The notes beneath the pieces are model-generated. The model was not told the DNA's origin, searched no databases, and worked only from the letters and a program-made list of their open reading frames with translations. A stretch of 64,000 nucleotides of DNA, taken from NCBI RefSeq assembly GCF_016741935.1, contig NZ_JAERRG010000011.1, forward strand, positions 1 through 64,000, written 5' to 3'. Made by a program: the position numbers and the translations under genes. Source of the stretch: Streptomyces endocoffeicus. Its GTDB lineage: Bacteria; Actinomycetota; Actinomycetes; Streptomycetales; Streptomycetaceae. Numbering within the stretch: the first letter of the stretch is position 1; every line of letters starts with the position of its first letter. Of this stretch, positions 29,272 to 37,539 are shown in pieces.

Positions 29272-30858
29272 ATGCCGACGAACGACACCCCCGCCCCGCC
29301 GCCCCGCCCCTCCCGCCGCTCCCTCGGCCGGGGGCCCGGCACGGCGCCGGCCACGACGGGTCCGGACCGGTCCACCGAGCCCACGCCTCCGCAGGAGGCC
29401 GCTCAGCGCCCTGCTCCGCCCCTGGCGGCGGAAGCGGTGGAAGCAGCGGCGGAAGAGCCGCAGAACGGCGCACAGGCGGCCCCCGAGGCCCCTGCTGAGC
29501 CATCCGAGGCGCCCGCCGCGTCCGGGGCGCCCGCCGCGTCCGGGGCGCCCGCCGCGCCCGAGGTGCCCGCCGCGTCCGAGGCGTCCGTCGCGTCCGCTGC
29601 GTCCGCTGCGTCCGCTGCGTCCGAGGCGTCCGCCGCGCCCGAGGCGCGTGAGGCCGTCGTGGAGCCAGAGGCGCCCGAAGCCGCCGCGGAGGAACGCACC
29701 GCGCCGGATGCCGAGCCCGAGCCGTCCCCGGCGGCGGCCGAGGCCGTCGCCACGGCCGAGCGGCGGGGCGCGGGCGGTGGGCGCGGCCGTAAGGGGGCCT
29801 CGGCGGACGAGCCGGAGCCGGTGCACGCACGGGCCGACCTCGATGCGGCGCCCCCGGCGGGCGGGCACGGCGGTGAGGCGGCCGGGGCGGCGAGCAGCGG
29901 GGCTGACGTCAGCGGCGGGACCGAGGCGAGCGGTGGGGGCGAGGGGAGCGGTGGGGGCGGTCAGGGCGAGGCGCGAGCCGAGGACGGCGGCAATCGGTTC
30001 ACCGTGCGGCTGGCCAACTTCGAGGGGCCCTTCGACCTCCTCCTCCAGCTGATCTCCAAGCACAAGCTGGATGTCACCGAGGTCGCCCTCTCCAAGGTCA
30101 CCGACGAGTTCATGGCCCATATCCGCGCCATGGGGCCGGACTGGGACCTCGACCAGACCACCGAGTTCCTCGTCGTCGCGGCGACCCTGCTGGACCTCAA
30201 GGCGGCCCGGCTGCTGCCCGCCGCCGAGGTCGAGGACGAGGCGGACCTGGCGCTGCTGGAGGCGCGCGATCTGCTCTTCGCCCGGCTGCTCCAGTACCGC
30301 GCGTACAAACAGATCGCGGACATCTTCAACGACCGGCTGACCGCCGAGGCCGCCCGTCACCCCCGTACCGTCGGTCTGGAGCCGCACCACGCCGAGCTGC
30401 TCCCCGACGTCGTCATCAGCATCGGCCCCGAGGGCTTCGCCAAGCTGGCCGTCAAGGCGATGCAGCCCAAGCCCAAGCCGCAGGTGTACGTCGACCACAT
30501 CCACGCCCCGCTGGTCAGCGTCCGGGAGCAGGCCGAGGTGGTGGTCGCGCGGCTGCGGGAGCTGGGGGAGGCGAGCTTCGCCGCGCTCGCCGAGGACGCT
30601 CCCGACGTCCTTACGGTCGTCGCGCGCTTCCTGGCGCTCCTGGAGCTCTACCGCGAGCGCGCGGTCCTCCTGGACCAGCCGGAGGCGCTCGGGTCGCTCA
30701 TGGTCCGCTGGACGGGCGAGGCGGGTGAGCGGCCACTGGTCACCGACGAGTTCGACCAGGAGGCCAAGCCCCGTAAGGAGTCCGAGAAGGAGCCCGAGAA
30801 GGAGCCCGAGAAGGGGACGGCCACGCCCGAGAAGGAGAAGGAAGAGGTAGCGAGTTGA
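29272..30858 (+). CDS. scpA: Segregation and condensation protein A
   Basis: The 528-residue protein has a core ScpA (kleisin) domain starting near residue 241, FTVRLANFEGPFDLLLQLIS, with KHKLDVTEVALSKVTDEFMA and TEFLVVAATLLDLKAARLLP. ScpA bridges the heads of SMC and binds ScpB. The first about 240 residues are a low-complexity Ala/Pro/Glu extension with tandem motifs such as AASGAPAASGAPAAPE, much longer than in firmicute ScpA. The C-terminus is Lys/Glu-rich (EKEPEKEPEK). The ATG 29272 follows a short gap without a strong ribosome binding site. It overlaps scpB by 4 bp (TTGA). Confidence 0.95.
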   Translation: MPTNDTPAPPPRPSRRSLGRGPGTAPATTGPDRSTEPTPPQEAAQRPAPPLAAEAVEAAAEEPQNGAQAAPEAPAEPSEAPAASGAPAASGAPAAPEVPAASEASVASAASAASAASEASAAPEAREAVVEPEAPEAAAEERTAPDAEPEPSPAAAEAVATAERRGAGGGRGRKGASADEPEPVHARADLDAAPPAGGHGGEAAGAASSGADVSGGTEASGGGEGSGGGGQGEARAEDGGNRFTVRLANFEGPFDLLLQLISKHKLDVTEVALSKVTDEFMAHIRAMGPDWDLDQTTEFLVVAATLLDLKAARLLPAAEVEDEADLALLEARDLLFARLLQYRAYKQIADIFNDRLTAEAARHPRTVGLEPHHAELLPDVVISIGPEGFAKLAVKAMQPKPKPQVYVDHIHAPLVSVREQAEVVVARLRELGEASFAALAEDAPDVLTVVARFLALLELYRERAVLLDQPEALGSLMVRWTGEAGERPLVTDEFDQEAKPRKESEKEPEKEPEKGTATPEKEKEEVAS

Positions 30859-31511
30859 GCGAGCAGCGGACACCCGCCGGGCTCTCCGAGGTCGCCGAGC
30901 TGGATCTCAAGCCCGCCCTGGAGGCCGTCCTCATGGTCGTCGACGAGCCCGCCACCGAGGAGAACCTCGCCAAGGTCCTCCAGCGGCCGCGCCGCGCCGT
31001 CGCGGACGCGCTGCGCGAGCTGGCCGACGAGTACGCGACCCAGGGCCGGGGCTTCGAGCTGCGGCTGGTCGCGGGCGGCTGGCGCTACTACACGCGCCCG
31101 GCCTACGCCGCCGCCGTCGAGGGGTTCGTCCTGGACGGCCAGCAGGCCCGGCTCACCCAGGCCGCTTTGGAAACCCTCGCGGTGGTCGCGTACCGTCAGC
31201 CGGTCAGCCGTTCCCGAGTCTCGGCCGTCCGCGGCGTCAACTGCGATGGCGTGATGCGGACCCTCCTCCAGCGGGGCTTGGTCGAGGAGGCGGGCACGGA
31301 ACCCGAAACAGGTGCGATCCTGTACAGGACGACGAACTACTTCCTGGAGCGGATGGGCCTGCGGGGGCTGGACGAGCTCCCGGAGCTCGCGCCGTTCCTC
31401 CCCGAGGCGGACGCGGTCGAGGGCGAGTCCCAGGAGGGCGTGCCGTCGTTCGATCCGGACGCCATTGACAGCGATGACGCGCAGGTCGACGCAGAACGCA
31501 CGACGACGTAG
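30855..31511 (+). CDS. scpB: Segregation and condensation protein B
   Basis: The 218-residue protein has a tandem winged-helix ScpB pattern: LKPALEAVLMVVDEPATEEN, GFELRLVAGGWRYYTRPAYA, TQAALETLAVVAYRQPVSRS and VNCDGVMRTLLQRGLVEEAG. It completes the SMC-ScpAB condensin. The start TTG 30855 overlaps the scpA stop. The C-terminal about 40 residues are acidic and variable. rluB follows 41 nt downstream, as in most Gram-positive bacteria. Confidence 0.95.
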   Translation: MSEQRTPAGLSEVAELDLKPALEAVLMVVDEPATEENLAKVLQRPRRAVADALRELADEYATQGRGFELRLVAGGWRYYTRPAYAAAVEGFVLDGQQARLTQAALETLAVVAYRQPVSRSRVSAVRGVNCDGVMRTLLQRGLVEEAGTEPETGAILYRTTNYFLERMGLRGLDELPELAPFLPEADAVEGESQEGVPSFDPDAIDSDDAQVDAERTTT

Positions 31512-31552
31512 AACACCGAGCCGACAGCGGCCCACTCTCAGACGGAAACTTG

Positions 31553-32713
31553 ATGCGAAGCAGCGGCAGGAACAGCAGGGGCAGCGGTAGCGGTAGCGGC
31601 GGCAAGAACTACCGGGGCGCGGGGAACAACAGGCGCGACGAGCAGCAGCAGCGCGCCGGCCGCCCCCGCCCCGAAGAGCGCCGCTACGACGTGGGCGGCG
31701 GCCCCAAGGCGGGCCCCAAGGGCTCCCAGGGCGGCCCCAAGGGCTCCCAAGGGTCCCAGGGCGGCCCCAGGACGGGCTCCCAGGGTTCCCAGGGTTCCCA
31801 GGGCGGCCCCAGGACGGGCTCCCAGGGCGGCGGCCCCAAGGGCGCCCAGGGCGGTCCCAAGGGCGGTGGCGGCGGCCGTGGCCGCAAGCCGGGCCCGGCC
31901 CGTCCGCGCGAGTACGAGGCGCAGATAGAGGAGCGCAACCGTGCCCGCCACGACAAGCCGCGGGTCAAGCTGCCCAAGACCTTCGGCGAGCAGGAGGGCG
32001 AGCGGCTCCAGAAGGTCCTCGCCCGCGCCGGCATGGGCTCGCGCCGCGCCTGTGAGGAGCTGATCGACCAGGCCCGGGTCGAGGTCAACGGCAAGATCGT
32101 GACCGAGCAGGGGCTGCGCGTCGACCCCGAGAAGGACGAGATCAAGGTCGACGGGCTGACCGTGGCCACCCAGTCGTACCTCTTCTTCGCGCTGAACAAG
32201 CCCGCCGGTGTCGTCTCCACCATGGAGGACCCCGACGGCCGCCAGTGCCTGGGCGACTATGTGACCAACCGCGAGACCCGGCTCTTCCACGTCGGCCGCC
32301 TCGACACCGAGACCGAGGGCATCATCCTGCTCACCAACCACGGCGAGCTGGCCCACCGCCTCACCCACCCCCGCTACGGCGTGCGGAAGACCTATCTCGC
32401 CGCCATCCAGGGTCCGCTCCCGCGCGACCTGGGCAAGCGGCTCAAGAGCGGCATCGAGCTCGAGGACGGCTACGCCCGCGCCGACCACTTCCGGGTGGTG
32501 CAGAACACCGGCAAGAACTATCTGGTCGAGGTGAGCCTGCACGAGGGCCGCAAGCACATCGTGCGGCGGATGCTCGCCGAGGCCGGTTTCCCGGTCGACA
32601 AGCTGGTGCGGACGGCCTTCGGCCCGATCGCGCTCGGCGACCAGAAGTCCGGCTGGCTGCGTCGGCTGACCAACACCGAGGTCGGCATGCTCATGCGCGA
32701 GGTCGAACTCTGA
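31553..32713 (+). CDS. rluB: 23S rRNA pseudouridine synthase RluB
   Basis: The 386-residue enzyme has an S4 domain (GERLQKVLARAGMGSRRACE, near residue 146) and a catalytic domain with LFFALNKPAGVVSTMEDPDG, the RluB/E/F motif FHVGRLDTETEGIILLTNHG containing the nucleophilic Asp, and LVEVSLHEGRKHIVRRMLAE. It isomerises a uridine in helix 89 of 23S rRNA in characterised members. The first about 130 residues are an expanded Gly/Ser/Gln region with tandem GSQGGP and GSQGSQ units. The ATG 31553 has GGA 6 nt upstream; TTG 31550 is an alternative. A 15-bp repeat follows the stop. Confidence 0.94.
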   Translation: MRSSGRNSRGSGSGSGGKNYRGAGNNRRDEQQQRAGRPRPEERRYDVGGGPKAGPKGSQGGPKGSQGSQGGPRTGSQGSQGSQGGPRTGSQGGGPKGAQGGPKGGGGGRGRKPGPARPREYEAQIEERNRARHDKPRVKLPKTFGEQEGERLQKVLARAGMGSRRACEELIDQARVEVNGKIVTEQGLRVDPEKDEIKVDGLTVATQSYLFFALNKPAGVVSTMEDPDGRQCLGDYVTNRETRLFHVGRLDTETEGIILLTNHGELAHRLTHPRYGVRKTYLAAIQGPLPRDLGKRLKSGIELEDGYARADHFRVVQNTGKNYLVEVSLHEGRKHIVRRMLAEAGFPVDKLVRTAFGPIALGDQKSGWLRRLTNTEVGMLMREVEL

Positions 32714-32714
32714 T

Positions 32715-32759
32715 ACGGACCCGGCGCCCACGGACCCGGCGCCTACGGACCCGGCGCCG
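32715..32759. repeat. 15-bp tandem repeat behind the rluB stop
   Basis: Three nearly perfect copies of ACGGACCCGGCGCCC start 1 nt after the stop codon (32715, 32730, 32745), differing only in the last base. The remainder of the gap to aroH contains TTACGCTGATCGGG (32834-32847), a possible -10 region for aroH. Confidence 0.9.
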
Positions 32760-32913
32760 CTGACGGCCCCGGCCGTCCGCGGGGCGCCGCGTCTCGCCCA
32801 GCGGTCGCCCCGGGAGCCTGTCCGACCCGCTCGTTACGCTGATCGGGAGTGCGGCCGAAACACCGCGGCCGCGCCCGACGCACGACAGGCACAGCGCGCA
32901 CAGGGAGCGAGAC

Positions 32914-33276
32914 GTGGCGGTACGAGCGGTCCGCGGGGCCGTCCAGCTGGACAGGGACGAGCCGGAGCACATGCATGAGCAGGTCTCCGCGCTGCTGACC
33001 GCCATCCTGGAGCGGAACACCCTCGACCCCGATGACCTGATCAGCGTGTGGTTCACGGCCACCCCCGATCTGCACAGCGACTTCCCGGCGGTCGCCGCCC
33101 GCAAGCTGGGCATCACCGACGTACCGCTGATCTGCGCCCAGGAGCTGGACATACAAGGGGCGATGCCCCGCGTCGTCCGCATCCTGGCGCATGTCGAGAC
33201 CTCCCTGTCCAAGTCCGACGTCGCCCACGTCTACCTGGGTGCCGCCGGCTCCCTCCGCAAGGACATCGCCCAATGA
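32914..33276 (+). CDS. aroH: Chorismate mutase, AroH class
   Basis: The 120-residue enzyme converts chorismate to prephenate. The short monofunctional protein with VRAVRGAVQLDRDEPEHMHE, LDPDDLISVWFTATPDLHSD, VPLICAQELDIQGAMPRVVR and HVYLGAAGSLRKDIAQ matches the AroH/trimeric family. The GTG start follows AGGGAGCGAGAC. It overlaps the prephenate dehydrogenase gene by 4 bp (ATGA), so consecutive steps of tyrosine and phenylalanine synthesis are translationally coupled. Confidence 0.95.
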   Translation: MAVRAVRGAVQLDRDEPEHMHEQVSALLTAILERNTLDPDDLISVWFTATPDLHSDFPAVAARKLGITDVPLICAQELDIQGAMPRVVRILAHVETSLSKSDVAHVYLGAAGSLRKDIAQ

Positions 33277-34358
33277 GAACCGCCCTCGTCATCGGCACCG
33301 GCCTGATCGGCACCTCCGCCGCGCTGACCCTGGTCGGCCGTGGCGTCCAGGTGCACCTCGCCGACCACGACGCGGCCCAGGCGCGCACCGCCGAGGCGCG
33401 CGGCGCCGGGACGCAGGCAGAGCCCGAGGGGCCCGTGGACCTGGCGATCGTCGCCGTGCCCCCGGCGTATGTGGCGGCGACCGTGGCCGATGTGCTGCGC
33501 CGCGGGCTGGCCCGCGGCGTCCTGGACGTCGCGAGCGTCAAGGGCGGCCCGCGCCGTGAGCTGGAGGCCCTCGGCTGCGATCTGACCCGCTACATCGGCA
33601 CGCATCCGATGGCGGGCCGGGAGCGCTCCGGGCCGCTGGCCGCCACCGCCGACCTCTTCGAGGGGCGGCCCTGGGTGCTCACGCCCACCGGCGGCACCGA
33701 CACCGAGGTGCTCAACCTCGCGCTCGAGCTGGTCGCGCTGTGCCGGGCGGTGCCCGTGGTGATGGAGGACGAGGCCCACGACCGGGCGGTGGCGCTCGTC
33801 TCGCACACCCCCCATCTGCTGTCGAGCATGGTCGCCGCGCGGCTCCAGGACGCCGATGAGACGGCGGTGCGGCTGTGCGGGCAGGGCATCCGCGACGTCA
33901 CCCGGATCGCGGCCTCCGACCCCGCCATGTGGATCGACATCCTCTCCGCCAACCCCGGCCCGGTGGCCGATGTGCTCGCCGCCGTCGCCGCCGACCTGGA
34001 CGAGACGGTGCGGGCGCTGCGCGCGCTCCAGTCCGCCGACGAGGCCAAGCGCGGCGGCGGCGCGGCCGGGATCGAGGACGTGCTGCGCCGGGGCAACGCC
34101 GGGCGCGAGCGGGTGCCCGGCAAGCACGGCGCCGCCTCGGCCGTCTATGAGACCGTGACGGTGCTCATCGGCGACCAGCCGGGCGAGCTGGCCCGGATCT
34201 TCGCCGACGCGGGCCGGGCGGGTGTCAACATCGAGGACGTCCGGATCGAGCACGCCACCGGGCAGCAGGCCGGTCTGATCCAGCTGGTGGTCGAGCCCTC
34301 GGCGGCCCCGGGGCTCACCCAGGCCCTGCGGGAGCGGGGATGGTCCATCCGGCAGTAA
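33273..34358 (+). CDS. tyrA: Prephenate dehydrogenase with ACT domain
   Basis: The 361-residue protein starts with the NAD(P)-binding motif ALVIGTGLIGTSAALTL, followed by VDLAIVAVPPAYVAATV, IGTHPMAGRERSG and VSHTPHLLSSMVAARL typical of prephenate dehydrogenases. The last about 75 residues form an ACT-type regulatory domain (TVTVLIGDQPGELARIFADA), suggesting feedback control, probably by tyrosine. The start ATG 33273 overlaps the aroH stop. The last six codons and the stop are duplicated at DNA level immediately downstream. Confidence 0.95.
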   Translation: MRTALVIGTGLIGTSAALTLVGRGVQVHLADHDAAQARTAEARGAGTQAEPEGPVDLAIVAVPPAYVAATVADVLRRGLARGVLDVASVKGGPRRELEALGCDLTRYIGTHPMAGRERSGPLAATADLFEGRPWVLTPTGGTDTEVLNLALELVALCRAVPVVMEDEAHDRAVALVSHTPHLLSSMVAARLQDADETAVRLCGQGIRDVTRIAASDPAMWIDILSANPGPVADVLAAVAADLDETVRALRALQSADEAKRGGGAAGIEDVLRRGNAGRERVPGKHGAASAVYETVTVLIGDQPGELARIFADAGRAGVNIEDVRIEHATGQQAGLIQLVVEPSAAPGLTQALRERGWSIRQ

Positions 34359-34375
34359 TGGTCCATCCGGCAGTA
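34340..34375. repeat. 18-bp tandem duplication across the tyrA stop codon
   Basis: ATGGTCCATCCGGCAGTA occurs twice in tandem, perfectly (34340-34357 and 34358-34375). The TAA stop of tyrA is formed exactly at the junction. The duplication therefore copies the last coding bases into the 3' flank. Confidence 0.95.
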
Positions 34376-34394
34376 GCGGTGGGGCGGACCGCCC

Positions 34395-34416
34395 ACGGCC
34401 CCGGCCCCGGGGCCGT
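34395..34416. terminator. Hairpin behind tyrA
   Basis: ACGGCCCCGG at 34395-34404 pairs with CCGGGGCCGT at 34407-34416, a perfect 10-bp GC stem, although the 2-nt gap means the top pairs must open. It lies between tyrA and cmk and could terminate aroH-tyrA transcription. No U tract follows, as is usual for Streptomyces. Confidence 0.6.
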
Positions 34417-34518
34417 CCCCCAGCGGTGCGAAGCCGCCCGGAGGAAGCCAGTAACCTTGTCCGAGGCTCACATGGCCCGTTCAACTCAGCCCCGTGCACA
34501 CGAAAGGTGTCTGTCACC

Positions 34519-35223
34519 GTGGAAACCGCCGCCCGGACCGCCCCGGCCGCAGTGATTGTCGCGATCGACGGCCCCGCAGGCACGGGCAAGTCCAGTACCT
34601 CGAAGGCCGTCGCCGCCAAGCTGGGCCTGGGCTACCTGGACACCGGCGCCCAGTACCGGGCGATCACCTGGTGGATGGTGGCCAACGGCATCGACGTCGA
34701 GGACGCCGTGGCCGTGGCGGACGCCGCCGGCAAGCCCGCCATCGTCTCCGGCACCGACCCGGCCAACCCGACGATCACCGTCGACGGCACCGATGTCTCC
34801 GGGCCGATCCGCACCCAGGAGGTCACCTCGCGGGTCAGCGCGGTCAGCGCGGTACCCGAGGTGCGGACCGTGATCACCGAGCTGCAGCGGACCATCGCCG
34901 CCGAGGCGCCGCGCGGCATCGTGGTCGAGGGCCGGGACATCGGCACCACGGTCCTCCCGGACGCCGACCTCAAGGTCTTCCTGACCGCCTCCCCGGAGGT
35001 CCGGGCGGCCCGCCGCAGCGGTGAGCTGAAGGGCAAGGAGGCCGGCGACCTGGCCAGCACCCAGGCCGCGCTGGCCAAGCGGGACGCCCTGGACTCCGGC
35101 CGCAAGACCTCGCCGCTGGCCAAGGCGGACGACGCGGTCGAGGTGGACACCTCCGAGCTCACCCTCGACCAGGTCATCGAGTGCGTGGTCACCCTCGTCG
35201 AGGAGAAGCGGACGGTCGCGTGA
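34519..35223 (+). CDS. cmk: Cytidylate kinase
   Basis: The 234-residue enzyme phosphorylates CMP and dCMP. The P-loop VAIDGPAGTGKSSTSKAVAA lies at about residues 14-33, followed by GLGYLDTGAQYRAITW, RIRTQEVTSRVS-like segments and GIVVEGRDIGTTVLPDADLK. The GTG 34519 is preferred over GTG 34507 because GAAAGG lies 11 nt upstream. It overlaps the acyltransferase gene by 4 bp (GTGA). The cmk-plsC-der order is typical of actinobacteria. Confidence 0.95.
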   Translation: METAARTAPAAVIVAIDGPAGTGKSSTSKAVAAKLGLGYLDTGAQYRAITWWMVANGIDVEDAVAVADAAGKPAIVSGTDPANPTITVDGTDVSGPIRTQEVTSRVSAVSAVPEVRTVITELQRTIAAEAPRGIVVEGRDIGTTVLPDADLKVFLTASPEVRAARRSGELKGKEAGDLASTQAALAKRDALDSGRKTSPLAKADDAVEVDTSELTLDQVIECVVTLVEEKRTVA

Positions 35224-35894
35224 GCGCCACCGACGAGACCCTGCCCAGCCCCTCCGGGGCCGTCGTGGCGCGCCGGATCGGCATCGGCCTGATGTACGGG
35301 CTGTGGCGGCCGCGGGTGCTGGGCGCGTGGCGGATCCCGTCCGCCGGGCCCGTCATCCTCGCGGGGAACCACTCCCACAACGTCGACGGCCCGATGCTGA
35401 TCGGCACCTCGCCGCGGCCGGTGCACTTCCTGGTCAAGAAGGAGGCGTTCATCGGCCCGCTGGACCCGTTCCTGCGCGGTATGGGGCAGCTGAAGGTGGA
35501 CCGTACGAGCGCCGACCGCACCGCGATCGGCCAGGCCCTGGGGGTGCTGGAGCGCGGCGGGGTGCTGGGGATCTTCCCCGAGGGCACCCGGGGCGAGGGC
35601 GACTTCGCCTCGCTGCGCTCGGGGCTCGCGTACTTCGCGGTGCGCTCCGGCGCGCCGATCGTGCCCGTGGCGGTGTTGGGCACCGCCACCCCGCGCGACG
35701 ACGGCCGGTCCAGGCCGCTGCCCCGGCTGCGCAGCAGGATCGACGTAGTGTTCGGCGACCCGTTCGAGGCGGGGGACGGCAGCGGCAGGCGGACGCGGGC
35801 GGCCCTGGACCAGGCCACCGAGCGCATCCAGAAGCGGCTGGGCGCGCATCTGGGCACTGCCAGGCGGCTGACCGGCCGACCGGATCAGACATAG
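35220..35894 (+). CDS. plsC: 1-acyl-sn-glycerol-3-phosphate acyltransferase family protein
   Basis: The 224-residue protein has the acyltransferase motif I GNHSHNVDGPML (H-x4-D) near residue 50, LVKKEAFIGPL, motif III IFPEGTRGEGDF near 119 and APIVPVAVLG. It makes phosphatidic acid from lysophosphatidic acid and acyl donor at the membrane surface. The start GTG 35220 is coupled to cmk. A perfect 12-bp hairpin follows 3 nt after the stop. Confidence 0.9.
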   Translation: MSATDETLPSPSGAVVARRIGIGLMYGLWRPRVLGAWRIPSAGPVILAGNHSHNVDGPMLIGTSPRPVHFLVKKEAFIGPLDPFLRGMGQLKVDRTSADRTAIGQALGVLERGGVLGIFPEGTRGEGDFASLRSGLAYFAVRSGAPIVPVAVLGTATPRDDGRSRPLPRLRSRIDVVFGDPFEAGDGSGRRTRAALDQATERIQKRLGAHLGTARRLTGRPDQT

Positions 35895-35896
35895 AC

Positions 35897-35923
35897 CCGC
35901 GCACCGCCAGGGGCGGTGCGCGG
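35897..35923 (+). terminator. Perfect hairpin between plsC and der
   Basis: CCGCGCACCGCC (35897-35908) pairs perfectly with GGCGGTGCGCGG (35912-35923) around a 3-nt loop. It starts 2 nt after the plsC stop and ends 26 nt before the der start. It may terminate cmk-plsC transcription, partly attenuate der, or protect the upstream mRNA 3' end. Confidence 0.7.
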
Positions 35924-35949
35924 TATTGAGGGACGACGAGGAAATCTTC

Positions 35950-37413
35950 ATGAACGACCAGATCCACAGCGGCGGCGACGAGCACGGGGAGCTTGGCGAC
36001 GCCGAGTACGCGGAGTTCATGGAGCTCGCCGTGCAAGAGGGCTTCGACCTGACGGACGTCGAGGGCGACCTCGCCGCGGCGGGGCACGGCCCGCTGCCGG
36101 TGCTGGCCGTCGTCGGCCGCCCCAATGTCGGCAAGTCCACCCTGGTGAACCGGATCCTCGGCCGCCGGGAGGCGGTCGTGGAGGACCGCCCCGGCGTCAC
36201 CCGCGACCGGGTGTCCTACGAGGCCGAGTGGTCCGGCCGCCGCTTCAAGGTGGTCGACACCGGCGGCTGGGAGCAGGACGTGCTCGGCATCGACGCGTCC
36301 GTGGCCGCCCAGGCCGAGTTCGCGATCGAGGCCGCCGACGCGGTGGTCTTCGTCGTGGATGCCACGGTGGGCGCCACCGACACCGACGAGGCCGTGGTCA
36401 AGCTGCTGCGCCGGGCCGGAAAGCCCGTGGTGCTGTGCGCCAACAAGGTCGACGGGCCCAGCGCCGAGGCAGATGCCGCGATGCTGTGGTCGCTGGGCCT
36501 CGGCGAGCCGTACGCGGTGTCCGCGCTGCACGGCCGCGGCACCGGCGACATGCTCGACGCGGTCCTGGAGGCGCTGCCCGAGGCCCCGGCCCAGACCTTC
36601 GGGGCGACGATCGGCGGACCGCGCCGGATCGCCCTGATCGGCCGCCCGAACGTGGGCAAGTCCTCGCTGCTCAACAAGGTCGCGGGCGAGGAGCGGGTGG
36701 TCGTCAACGAGGTGGCGGGCACCACCCGCGACCCGGTCGACGAGATGATCGAACTCGGCGGCATCACCTGGAAGTTCGTCGACACCGCCGGTATCCGCCG
36801 CCGGGTCCACCTCCAGGAGGGCGCCGACTACTACGCCTCGCTGCGCACCGCGGCCGCCGTGGAGAAGGCGGAGGTCGCGGTCGTGCTGATCGACGCCAGC
36901 GAGTCCATCAGCGTCCAGGACCAGCGGATCATCACGATGGCCGTCGAGGCCGGGCGCGCGCTCGTCATCGCCTACAACAAGTGGGACACCCTGGACGAGG
37001 AGCGCCGCTACTACCTCGAGCGCGAGATCGAGACGGAGCTGGTGCAGATCCAGTGGGCGCCGCGGGTCAATGTCTCGGCCCGCACCGGCCGCCATATGGA
37101 GAAGCTGGTCCCGGCGATCGAGACGGCGCTGGCCGGCTGGGAGACCCGCGTCCCGACCGGGCGGCTCAACTCCTTCCTCGGCGAGATCGTCGCCTCCCAT
37201 CCGCATCCGATCCGGGGCGGCAAACAGCCGCGGATCCTCTTCGGGACGCAGGCCGGGACCCGGCCGCCGCGGTTCGTGCTCTTCGCCTCGGGCTTCCTGG
37301 AGGCGGGCTACCGCCGCTTCATCGAGCGGCGGCTGCGCGAGGAGTTCGGCTTCGAGGGGACGCCGCTGCAGATCTCGGTGCGGGTGCGCGAGAAGCGCGG
37401 CCGCAAGAAGTAG
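35950..37413 (+). CDS. der: Ribosome biogenesis GTPase Der (EngA)
   Basis: The 487-residue protein has two tandem GTPase domains: G1 VVGRPNVGKSTLVNRILGRR near residue 54 with DTGGWEQD and ANKVDG, and a second G1 LIGRPNVGKSSLLNKVAGEE near residue 229 with DTAGIRRR and YNKWD. A C-terminal KH-like domain ends EFGFEGTPLQISVRVREKR. Der acts in 50S subunit assembly. The first about 50 residues are an acidic extension typical of actinobacteria. The ATG 35950 has GAGGAAA upstream. The last codons are the seed of a 24-bp downstream repeat. Confidence 0.97.
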   Translation: MNDQIHSGGDEHGELGDAEYAEFMELAVQEGFDLTDVEGDLAAAGHGPLPVLAVVGRPNVGKSTLVNRILGRREAVVEDRPGVTRDRVSYEAEWSGRRFKVVDTGGWEQDVLGIDASVAAQAEFAIEAADAVVFVVDATVGATDTDEAVVKLLRRAGKPVVLCANKVDGPSAEADAAMLWSLGLGEPYAVSALHGRGTGDMLDAVLEALPEAPAQTFGATIGGPRRIALIGRPNVGKSSLLNKVAGEERVVVNEVAGTTRDPVDEMIELGGITWKFVDTAGIRRRVHLQEGADYYASLRTAAAVEKAEVAVVLIDASESISVQDQRIITMAVEAGRALVIAYNKWDTLDEERRYYLEREIETELVQIQWAPRVNVSARTGRHMEKLVPAIETALAGWETRVPTGRLNSFLGEIVASHPHPIRGGKQPRILFGTQAGTRPPRFVLFASGFLEAGYRRFIERRLREEFGFEGTPLQISVRVREKRGRKK

Positions 37414-37466
37414 CGGCGGCGCGGCCGCAAGACATGGCGGCGGCGCGGCCGTAAGAAGCAGCGGTA
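37395..37466. repeat. 24-bp repeat spreading from the 3' end of der
   Basis: GCGCGGCCGCAAGAAG, encoding the last residues of Der, recurs at 37419 and 37443 with one or two changes, a 24-bp period. The first copy is coding and the next two are 3' flank. It shows a coding end amplified into noncoding DNA. Confidence 0.85.
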
Positions 37467-37539
37467 GCGGTGGCGCGGTCGCGGGACGGAGCGGCGGCCG
37501 CGCCGGGGGGCTCACGCCGCCCCGGCCCCCGGCACCGCG

